Shown one piece after another: positions 55,136-64,000 of a stretch of DNA of 64,000 bases. The translations under genes and the position numbers were made by a program. Numbering within the stretch: position 1 is the first letter of the stretch; every line of letters begins with the position of its first letter. Below the pieces are notes generated by a model. That model searched no databases. It was not told where the DNA came from and was given only the letters and a program-made list of their open reading frames with translations. This DNA comes from Adiantum capillus-veneris (taxonomy: Eukaryota > Streptophyta > Polypodiopsida > Polypodiales > Pteridaceae), in the NCBI GenBank assembly GCA_014529385.2, contig CM043970.1, positions 61,135,523 through 61,199,522 on the forward strand, read 5' to 3'.

Positions 55136-57475
55136 ATCTAGAAAAAATCGGATAGTCACCCTTGCAAAATAAGCAAAATCTCAATGCAAGCTCTAAAACC
55201 ATAAACCGCATCCAAGAAGCTAAAGTGGGAGAAGATCTTGACCACTATAGTATGCAAGACTCAAAATCATAAACTATAACACTACTCAATGCCAATGATT
55301 GGAAACACCAAAGTGGCTCCATAATGTGATGTACAATGGCAATCCACACTCAACATACATCGACAAAGTGTTTGTGCATAAAAAAGTGCCAAAAGAGGTG
55401 CAATCCAAAAACTGATCAATGTAGAAACAATGCTCTCAAGAGAGAGCTCTGACTCTCAAAAGTGCTTGCCAAAATGCATGTATAATGGGCATCAACCATC
55501 CACCATAACCATATGAAAATCCATTTGCAAAGGTTATAAACCAAAGCACAAAATTGCTACCAAAGTGTCCTGTGAAAACCTATGAATGAAGCTCCCTCTA
55601 TGTGCTCAAAAAACCACTTCTCTCAACTTTCAAGTGACCACTTTGATGGTGTGTAAATGCCTTCGTGATTCTTTATTCAAACCTATCCAAAAACCTTAAA
55701 CCTCAAGCTCTGCACCAGCTGAAATTTTATCTTCCACTCAAAATTTGTGCACTCAACTTCGAGCACTTGTCGTGCTTCCAAAAGTGCATTAAACTTGCAC
55801 ATTGCATGAAAATAGAAAACCTGAAATTTTTTGCATACAGTCAGTTTGAGTTGAATATCAGTAAATCAATGAGAAATTTGTAGAAAGATTCTTCTTCAAA
55901 GTTGTAGGCCACGTCAAAATGGAAGGGCATGTAGGGCAAAATTTTTAGATTTTCCTTTTACAAGGAAAAACACAAATTTGAAAATAGTGTTGCACACAAA
56001 GTTTTTAGGGAAACACCTTCAGTTGCACATTATTTTCCACACTCTTTTCTGAGCTTCCACAAGAGCATACATCACTCTCAGCTTAGGTCACAAGCTCCCA
56101 ATGTGTTCTCACAAAGCTTCCAAGCATTCTTGATCTCTCTACCGTCGAGAAAAAGCAATCTATTGCCTCTAAGGTCTCGACATTGTTGTGCTTCCCACAA
56201 TCGGTGCCAAATGTTATGCAAAATTTTCAAGATGTTGATCACCTTAGAACCCTACATACTACACACACTGAAGGCCATATTGGATATGCTAAGGTTTACT
56301 CAACATATTGGACATCTTGCATAACATTTGGCATGTTAAATCGTGGATGTCCCTTAGGTATAAAGGTCATTCTTGTAAAAGGGGGGGGGCATCCTTTTAG
56401 AAGACAATGATGTGTATAAGAATCAAGCCTTTGGTGCAAATTTGTTATTAACATATCTCATTAATGGGTAATTAGAATTAAGTTCTGACTATTGCCTCTT
56501 GTTCCTCTCCTCTTGCTCTTTCATTTGATTGTATGAATTGTTGGTTTTGATTAACTTTGCGGCTACTCTTTGTGATCATAAACTTGCTATTTTGATGTTG
56601 TGATCAAGTATCAATGGAAATTTTTTTATGGGAGATGAGTCCTAGGGTGTAGGTGACGCTCTTATACCCATTTTGTTCATGTTTTGTACATATGAAAATC
56701 CATAAATCATAAGTTGTGTACCTCTCATAAATGACTTTACAGGGTCTAGATAGGTTCTAATAGTCCTTGCCTACTGCTTCCTCAAGTTGTGTGGAGTTTT
56801 GAGCTCGTTTGACTAAGGAAATAATCAAAGTGTTAGTAGAGCAAGGATTGAGCATAGATAGTTGTGGATTAGCTAAGTTGATTCTATTGTTACACTATGG
56901 AAATTCTCTTTTCATAATCACTCTATTTAGTCTAACAAACACAATGCGTCTCTATGCCCCATCCAGGTTGCTTTCTTGAGTATTAACATCTCATTGACAT
57001 AGAGTATGTTACTGCCAGCTAGCTATGCTATAGACATTTGTCACGACGATCGGCTATCGATGTTGAATGTGATTATGAACCTCACGAGCATCCTTGCTGA
57101 TTAGGATAGGGTCTCTATTTTGGATACATTCATCAATACTTTGTTTCTCGTGCCATATAATGTGGACACGTGCATGCATGCATGCTCACTCTCATTTTCT
57201 TGATGCTCTTCCTGCATGGCTTGCAGCCGACAATACTCGTTGCCATAGCCTCTCAGTCCCAACAACCTTGTAGTTGGTTGGAACGTTGCACTTTACCAAC
57301 TTCAACTAAATTCTATTGGAGAAGCAATGTCCACTTTGTAAACCTATTAAGGTTCACAAAAGTTCTCAAGGAGGTTTTTGTGCTACTTGTGACAAGTCCA
57401 TTGACATTGAAACCATCCCAAAATTTGATTTTATAGCTAAGTTTTGCTCGTGTGTGACACTTAATTTCATTTAAG

Positions 57476-57476
<1 letters not shown>
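55136..57476. other. no gene; small inverted repeat at 56,206-56,332
   Basis: No protein recognised. AT-rich, with the inverted repeat described separately. Confidence 0.5.
56206..56332. repeat. exact 16-bp inverted repeat with 95-bp spacer
   Basis: GCCAAATGTTATGCAA at 56,206-56,221 is the exact inverse complement of 56,317-56,332. The pairing extends inward with AAGATG on both sides after a small bulge. Confidence 0.9.

Positions 57477-57551
<75 letters not shown>
57477..57551. repeat. CT microsatellite
   Basis: About 75 bases of uninterrupted CT repeat. Confidence 0.95.
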
Positions 57552-57554
<3 letters not shown>

Positions 57555-57705
57555 TTTGTGTCTTTATTTTTAGAAGGTTTGCCACGGCCTCCACAACTCT
57601 ATTGTAGATATATGCCCTCTCTACCAACCATAATAAGTTATATTGCCCTTATTAAATATTCTTAGTACTCCATCATCATCATGCCAAGTATTATGCAACT
57701 CTTTA

Positions 57706-58026
57706 TCATGTACTCCATACTCTCTCCTCCACATTGATAACCTCAATCAAAATAAATCCTGACTTTGAGGGAGGAACATATATGGTAGTTGAATCTTGAA
57801 ATTTTGTATGGAAAGGCATTTGAACATCCCCAAACTCTTTCCAATGGAAATTTAGAAATGCTATCTCCCCATACTTTAATCGGCCTTTAATTGCCAAAGT
57901 GACCAAGGTGTCAAAGAGATTTTTTGAAAGTCCAACAATCAATATTTCCTTGATGTGACATATTTTCAAATGCATGGTAGTCTCTTTTTCCAACTTTAAC
58001 TGGTGCATAACACATTCACCGCTCAA
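57706..58026 (-). other. hypothetical ORF, 106 aa, unrecognised
   Basis: Open frame with LKYGEIAFLNFHWKEFGDV and YVPPSKSGFILIEV. Upstream in another frame is KEKPCFVCKKELLEMVE, with one CxxC. It looks protein-like, perhaps transposon debris, but I cannot place it. Confidence 0.2.
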
Positions 58027-58334
58027 ACCTCAAGGCTCAACTTGGAAGTTTCTACCATTTCAAGGAGCTCTTTCTTACACACAAAGCATGGTTTTTCCTT
58101 ATTGAGATTTTTCAGAAGCATAACCTTTGTTTTTGAGGCATCAACACCAAACCATCATGCACAAGTAAAATACGGTGATAAGGACAAGTGATAGAGAAAA
58201 TCAAATGTATGGATCTAGCATTAATTCCATGCTCTGAGTTGGTTGTTAATGATTGGAGGTGACTATAGAGAGTCACCAAAGCTCAGGTGGCATTCATCCA
58301 TTGGCTATAGGTTTTGGCGAGGGAAGGCAATACA

Positions 58335-58412
<78 letters not shown>

Positions 58413-59600
58413 GAGAGAGAGAGAGAGGCTTTAATGAAAATTAGGTTTTGCGCTTAAATGACAACAAACAAAATTTGAGCTATAAGTTTATTTCACATAT
58501 GCCGTTTGCAAAGGTAGACAAAAAGGAGAGAAGTAAAGAAACAAATAAACAAAGACAAAGCTCCAAATTCATCTAGAAAATAGCTGTACATAATCTACCC
58601 TCGCTCAACGAGCTTTGAGCTGGGTGCAAATGATGCAACATGTTCATTCACACTACGCTAGCAAGCACGTGATCTACTTGCCACGGCCAAGATGGGTCAA
58701 AGGTTGCCACTTACAAATAGCTCAAGTAGATATATGCAAAGGGGGACACAATGGCAAAAAGGAAGCTACAAAACAAATGTTAGTCTTCAAAATAATTTGA
58801 GAAGTAGATATGTATAAGATAACTTGCTTTGAGTGGTGTGGAGGGAGATAGTACGTAAAAATAGTGGTTGCACTTGGACAATATTTACTTTGAAACTTGG
58901 TAACCAATAGATCAAGTCTCTCTGAAAAATTACTCATTAGGTTTGTAACATGAAACTTCTATTATGCATAAAATTTGATACCCTTTAATACTCAATTTAT
59001 AGATTGCAATTACACTAAACATTGCTATTTATTAGAACAGGGAAGACTTTTGAAAAGGATGACTCTCAAATCTATGATGAAGAAGTTCCATAAAGTTTTT
59101 ATAGCATATACAAAAGCTATTCTCAAGTGACTAGATTCTTGACTTGAGTTACTTTTGTAGCCCATTACAAAACTAATTTCAAGAAATGAATCCATGTGTG
59201 AGCTCAAACATTGGTGTGATCCTAACTTCCATAGAGGAGGTCTATTGATGGTTGAAAGGTAGCCCCTTTGGGCTAGGTACAACAACTTGCATAGTACTGG
59301 ATTGTGTGTTGAGAGATATCATAGGGTCTTAGCTAGAATATTTGCAAAATAATCCTCGTTGGTTTTGAGCGTGCCACCACAAAATGTACCTATATGACAT
59401 GTTTAGATTATTATTCCCTTATCATTAGGAATACTTATGGTGTTGTAAATATTGTGATATTGATGATATCCTCATGATGCTCATGATGGTTACAAATAGT
59501 CCAAGAGGGGATTGGTTTTGAGCGTGCCACCACAAAATGTACCTTATCATTAGGAATATTTATGTTGTTGTAAATGATGCCTATGAACAATTCCTTTTTC
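58027..59600. other. no gene; compound microsatellite and a duplication
   Basis: A TG run (58,339-58,400) is followed by TA and GA runs to about 58,428. A 153-bp-offset duplication (TTGGTTTTGAGCGTGCCACC at 59,359 and 59,512, then TTATCATTAGGAATA) lies near the right end. Short frames are not recognisable. Confidence 0.6.
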
Positions 59601-59712
59601 TTGGCCAAGTGGATATAGCTCTTATGAGCTTCAGCTCTAGCCTACAAATTCAAATACATATGCCGGAGGGAGGTGCTCACTCCTTAGGCTACATGGGATT
59701 GTAGTTAGAGAT
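59601..59712 (+). mobile_element. possible tRNA-derived SINE fragment
   Basis: TGGCCAAGTGG near 59,603-59,613 fits the RNA polymerase III box A consensus. About 35 bases later AATTCAAATAC is a degraded box B. GGTGCTCACTCCTTAGGCTACATGG follows, as is common in plant tRNA-derived SINEs. No A-tail or target duplication was found. Confidence 0.35.
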
Positions 59713-59747
59713 TGTATCTCCTCTCATATATTTGGCTGCATGTTTGT

Positions 59748-59748
<1 letters not shown>

Positions 59749-59840
<92 letters not shown>
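59749..59840. repeat. CT microsatellite, about 90 bp
   Basis: Uninterrupted CT repeat ending CCCCC, then TGTGTGTG. The SLSL frames through it are artefacts. Confidence 0.95.
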
Positions 59841-59841
<1 letters not shown>

Positions 59842-60384
59842 CCATGTGTGTGTGTACATATGTATCTATGCTTCGATCACTACTAATGTTTTGCAAGTTT
59901 TTTGTGCCATCTTTCCATTGTAATCATGGTATTAGAGCTATCAAAACTCTCTTTAACACATGGCTATGTAAATGTTTGTGGTCCGAGATTTTTTTTTTGA
60001 AATTTATCTTTTTGTGGCATATTTTGCTTTGAGTATCTTGCATCTATATGTAAATTTCTTTGATAAGCTCAACAAGAATAGTAGTACATGAGGCTAAAAA
60101 GAGAGCAGGTTAGTAGTTGTTGTATAACTAGATGCCATGCTTACATAGATCACCCTTGACAAAAGAAGAAATAAAAGACAAAAAAAATTTATGTACAGAG
60201 ATGCCACCACATTTTTTGTATGTTTAATTAGTGAAGCGGTCTGACCTCTTCTTAAAAAGGAAGACTCTGGCACAAAGAGAACTTTGATGAATTGATTACT
60301 ACTCCCAATGGACCTTATGAACACCTGGATTGAGGTTGAATTGAGAGATTCTTTCTACCATGATAAAATTTTAAGCCCCATGAC

Positions 60385-60434
<50 letters not shown>

Positions 60435-60443
60435 GTAGATATG

Positions 60444-60492
<49 letters not shown>

Positions 60493-62388
60493 ATATTACC
60501 TTTCGATATCTCCATGTATTAGGATAGAGAAACATAGAATATAGAATGTAGAAGGCACCCTAAAGTGAAGTTGGCACTTAGATTTTATGGTCCGTTGAAG
60601 ATACTCTTTTAAAAAATGATCTTGCATTTTTCTTAGGCCTCCTTTGACACTAAAACAAGCTTATTGATACCACATAAAGGGCCCTTCTCATTGAGGAAGA
60701 TGAGAAAAAGAAACTCTACTTCATCATGACCTCACCACTGCCCCCATAGGTGACCTCGTCACTACCCCCGCAGCTTGGTCAAAAATTATTGTTCCACATT
60801 TGATCTTGAGCAACAAAAATTTTGGGCATAGAGACATTGTTAGCCCTTGATTTAATTAAGTTCTTACTATTTTTATCCAACTCATATTTTTGGTGTGGTG
60901 TCTTTCTTTCAAAGGGTTTTTGGTCTAGGCATCTTGAGAATAAGTGTTGCAAATTTTTTACAACAGTCCTTGAAAGCCATGAAAATGGCTCTTTTGGGCC
61001 TAATAAAATGGGTCTTAGAGGAGAAGGGAGAAAGACGTACATATATAATTTGCATGTTTTTAGGCGCCCAAATAGGTTCACTTTTTAATGGAAGAAAGTT
61101 CACAAAGGGGCACGAATGATATGCCCAACTTACAAAAGTGTTTCAAACAGCACAACACATTTAAGGTATTGGCAGATGCAAAACCAATTTAGCCAAGTGG
61201 ATTGACCAATGATCATGATGTGTGGATAATGAAGACGCTTAATTTGGTAGTGATTATATAAAAAAAAGCTTGCCTAATCTTGGCTTCTCTTGCTTTAATT
61301 TTTGGTTAAGGCATTTGCTAGTTAGGAGGTACGCGACTTCCTCAAATGTGGATAAAGCATTGCAAAGGTAATCAAGAAGCACTTGTGTGCAATGGCATTC
61401 CTACCAAATAAAATAGAAGACTCCAATGTGCAATAGAAGCAACTCCAAAAAATTGTTACAGAAAACATTCTTTCTCCTCTTCAGATAGCATAGAGCTGAT
61501 AAACAAAAGCAGGTTGTTAATTAGGAGAAGCAAAGGTCATGAAAAGGGCTAGACATTTGAAGATTTTGCCACTCAAAAGATTGAGCAGAAGTTCTCAATA
61601 TAGGGAATGAGTAGCAATGCACTTAACATTTCTAGGGTTATAAGAACCAAAGCAGCATGTTTCCCACTGAGGCACATTTGCTACCATCACATACTTCTAT
61701 CTTTCAACAAATTTACATGCCGAAAACAGAGCTACACGCATAAAGCTCCAATAGAAGAATTAAAATATCAATGAATTGACACACCAAAATGCACTGTTCG
61801 GCATCCAAATGCATGACTTGTCTATATTCATTATAAATTACCTCTTGTTCCAATAACACTAACAGAGTGGTTCTAGAAACTAAAATTAAAGGACTAGATT
61901 CGCATTCAGCTTGTTTCATTAAAAAAAACTTGGCAGCAAACTTTCACTAGCCACATGAAAACAAGTTGTTCCAAGTCTCGACGCGCTTTTTACAAGTTAT
62001 TTAGGAACGTTATGTTCCTTGAATGATAGGCTTAGTAAAGCCAAACTGACCAGCACTTTGAAACGTCTGATTAGTGCATGAAATTGTGTACTTGGATCTA
62101 GCACCATTTCTGGCTTTCAAAAACAAGCCTTGGAGAAGAATTGATTGGCAGACATTTGGAAAGTTCATTATTTTGTAAAGGTAGGACCTACTTTGCACTT
62201 GAAGCATTGAAATTTGAAGGACCCTCTAGACATTTAATGTGTCGTTTGACTATCTCTACTCCAAAGTGCCTATGTGAGTCCTAACATTGTTCAACAATGA
62301 AGTGAGAAGGTCAAATGGCCATTTGAAACACACTTGAAAGCTGAAAAATGTATACCACATGCATTAACACAATTCTTAGCAGTATCAA
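59841..62388. other. no gene; CT and AT microsatellites at 60,389-60,484
   Basis: A CT run (60,389-60,432) and an AT run (60,449-60,484) are the only clear structures. Box A-like TAGCCAAGTGG occurs near 61,191 without a box B. No recognisable protein on either strand. Confidence 0.5.
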
Positions 62389-62830
62389 ATGATTGTTAGC
62401 AACAATGCTTGGTCCCCCGGATATCCAAGAGAAAAGAGTTCCAAAAAAAGAGGCCGAGGTGTACCCGCAGCAAAAAGTGGAGGATCAGCTTCAACAAATC
62501 TTCCACCTTTCCTTTGCCATAGTAATAAGCTCATCATTACATTTCCAAAACATCCGTGCTATAAAAGAGAGAACATCAAACTGGTTTTACAGAGATGGAA
62601 CCTAAAGTTTCTAACAATACACACATGAGAGGGCAATGAGGGGAACAACAACAAAAAAAAAAGCAAGTCTTCACCTACTCAATGTCCATCTTTTCACTTC
62701 AGTGAAAAGAGGTAGATAGGGAAGAATAGATCCGAGATAAACATTTTGTCTTAACAATGACACTTCATATGAATTGCGACAAACGATTTATAAGACAGTT
62801 GGTACCAATCTTGTCCAAATCTGAGCAGAA
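62389..62830. other. downstream flank of the bHLH gene; no supported gene
   Basis: Probably includes the 3' UTR of the bHLH gene (minus). A plus-strand frame with SSKKRGRGVPAAKSGG is seen at 62,389-62,628, but there is no splice or homology support. No clear AATAAA on the minus strand. Confidence 0.4.
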
Positions 62831-62852
62831 GTTAAGAATCATGATTCTTAAC
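62831..62852. promoter_or_regulatory. perfect 22-bp palindrome in the bHLH 3' UTR region
   Basis: GTTAAGAATCA is followed immediately by its exact inverse complement, ending 46 bases after the stop codon on the minus strand. Function unknown. Confidence 0.7.
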
Positions 62853-62898
62853 ATTTGGGCAAAATTGGGCATCATTTTCACATACAGCACCCAGAAGC

Positions 62899-63907
62899 CT
62901 ATGCCACTGGCGGCCTCAACATGTGATCCTGAGATGTATCGAGTGCAGCGGGAGGCATCCATTGCCACATGCCCAATCCCATACCTGGGAACCCTGGAAC
63001 AGATGCAGCCTTGCCACCAGCAACTTGGTTTTGTGCGGCAAATGCAGACATTGCAGCATGCACAGCAGCAGGGTGTGGTAGATATCCTGCTGGCATGCTC
63101 ATTAACTTCATCTGTTGCTCCAGCCTCTCTTTCTCTGCCTTTAACCTTTGCTTCTCATCTCGAAGCTCGCCCTTTTCTATCTGCAACGATTGAAAACTTC
63201 GATTTTTTTAACAATGTGAAGAGTCACAATTAGAGAACAAGAAATACTAAAAAATACCCCTGAAAAAAAAATTCACCTACTATCTCTCACATTGGCCTTC
63301 CATGTACAAAAAGACAATGCTTACTTAATGCCCCTCTTACAACGAAATAGGAAGAGAAAAGTTTGCCATCAGAAAAAAACCTTCAGTTTTTTTATAGATT
63401 CCCGAAGCTTTTCGTTGGACTCATTCAGCTGCTGAGCTTCAGCCTTTAGCTGATTTAGTGTACGAAGTGCATCCGAAAGAATCACTATCTTGTCGGTTTT
63501 GGGAGTTCTCCCAGGCTCTAGGAGGGTGCCCAACTCCAAAAACCTGATTCATTCATACCCAGCTGCTGTTTAAGACACAACTTCAATATGCCTACATGCA
63601 CAAGAATGGAGGCATGTCACTTTGTAATTTCCAACACCAACTAACTTACCTGTCATTTAGTCGATCACGGCGCATCTTTTCGCGACATGCCTTGCTAGAA
63701 GTCCCTCCACCATGGTCATCTCGTGCTCTACATTTATAAGCATTTGCTTCATCTTACCCGAATGCTTCTCACTTGCACTAGAATAAATACACCTTAACAA
63801 AAGAGTCTACAACATGAAAACTAGGAAAACATAAATACCTCTTCTTTGATCCTACTTTTTCGTGATCATCAACGTTGGCCGCACAACAGCTATTGTCAAC
63901 ACTATAC

Positions 63908-63978
<71 letters not shown>

Positions 63979-64000
63979 ATTACATAGGAATCGACCAGCG
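62899..64000 (-). CDS. group IVc bHLH transcription factor (ILR3/bHLH105, bHLH34/104/115-like), 5' end outside window
   Basis: Five exons are inferred on the minus strand: >64,000-63,984, 63,901-63,839, 63,727-63,650, 63,543-63,381 and 63,180-62,899 (stop TAG). All introns are GT..AG and phases agree, leaving 200 visible residues. Exon 3 supplies the basic region and helix 1 start (SKACREKMRRDRLNDR). Exon 4 has helix 1 end, the LEPGRTPKTDK loop and helix 2, then a coiled-coil stretch continuing into exon 5 (ELRDEKQRLKAEKERLEQQ). The tail has GMGLGMWQWMPPAALDTSQD and LRPPVA, a signature of this subgroup. In Arabidopsis these nuclear factors dimerise, activate Ib bHLH genes and PYE under iron deficiency, and bind the BRUTUS ubiquitin ligase. 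Which paralogue this is cannot be told. Only intact ordinary gene here. Confidence 0.92.
63902..63983 (-). repeat. 82-bp bHLH intron made mostly of a CT/GA microsatellite
   Basis: Minus strand: GTAATGCACAGAG, then about 60 bases of GA repeat (plus-strand CT run about 63,913-63,974), then GTTTTTGTATAG at the acceptor. The repeat is purine on the transcribed RNA, which is unusual for a plant intron. Splice positions are inferred from frame and family fit. Confidence 0.7.

Noticed and set aside
59705-59896. SLSL/ERER ORFs (also at 1,310, 54,113, 57,313, 60,308)
   Set aside because: Direct translations of CT/GA microsatellites.
62389-62628. Plus-strand frame with SSKKRGRGVPAAK, like an AT-hook
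   Set aside because: Short, no second motif, overlapping frames equally open, and located in the likely 3' flank of the bHLH gene. No support as an exon.

Overview
This is a piece of nuclear DNA from a land plant with a large, repeat-dominated genome. The evidence is a spliced plant transcription-factor gene, plant-type Ty1/copia and gag-protease LTR elements primed by plant initiator tRNA-Met and tRNA-Asp, and decayed hAT, MULE and LINE remnants. Long CT, TG and AT microsatellites are scattered throughout. I cannot fix the lineage. The mixture of transposase families and many microsatellites would suit a fern or another large-genome non-grass plant, but this is a guess. Almost everything here is transposon DNA in various states of decay. 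Only one conventional gene is visible, at the right edge.  Layout. 1-2,308: a dispersed repeat of unknown nature (second copy near 43.7-44.8 kb), abutted by an old 1.08-kb LTR and leader from the same family as the young element at 19-28 kb. 2.3-16.2 kb: decayed fragments, namely a gag-like piece, a lone LTR with primer-binding site, a LINE ORF1 (DUF4283-like) remnant, a hAT transposase remnant (+) and a MULE-like transposase remnant (-).  16.3-42.8 kb is one nest. An old copia element (Copia-B, minus strand) is split into a 3' part (16.6-17.48 kb) and a 5' part (38.09-42.83 kb). Between them lies a terminal-inverted-repeat element (17,485-38,091), itself interrupted by two younger insertions. 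One is a near-pristine 8.94-kb LTR element (19,049-27,990; 5-bp target duplication GACTA; LTRs almost identical) with one uninterrupted 1,726-codon Gag-protease ORF and no reverse transcriptase, RNase H or integrase. The other is a 5.57-kb copia (Copia-A, 28,894-34,467) disabled by three lesions. The 5' part of Copia-B is further broken by a probable solo LTR (40,965-42,526). The right arm of the TIR element carries three tandem ~322-bp units, each with a long foldback; the third folds almost perfectly over 182 bp.  42.8-62.6 kb: a short LTR with PBS, the second dispersed-repeat copy, a decayed tandem array (46.7-48.4 kb), a LINE endonuclease remnant (-), a collapsed copia (+, 52.6-54.1 kb), microsatellites and small duplications. 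62,899-64,000: the last five exons (the first one partial) of a group IVc bHLH gene (ILR3/bHLH105, bHLH34/104/115-like) on the minus strand.  The genes do not form a pathway. The functional story is layered transposition, with the Gag-protease element as the only apparently young and intact mobile unit, probably mobilised in trans, beside one putative iron-homeostasis regulator. All comparisons were made by eye, so family assignments rest on recognised motifs and not on database searches.
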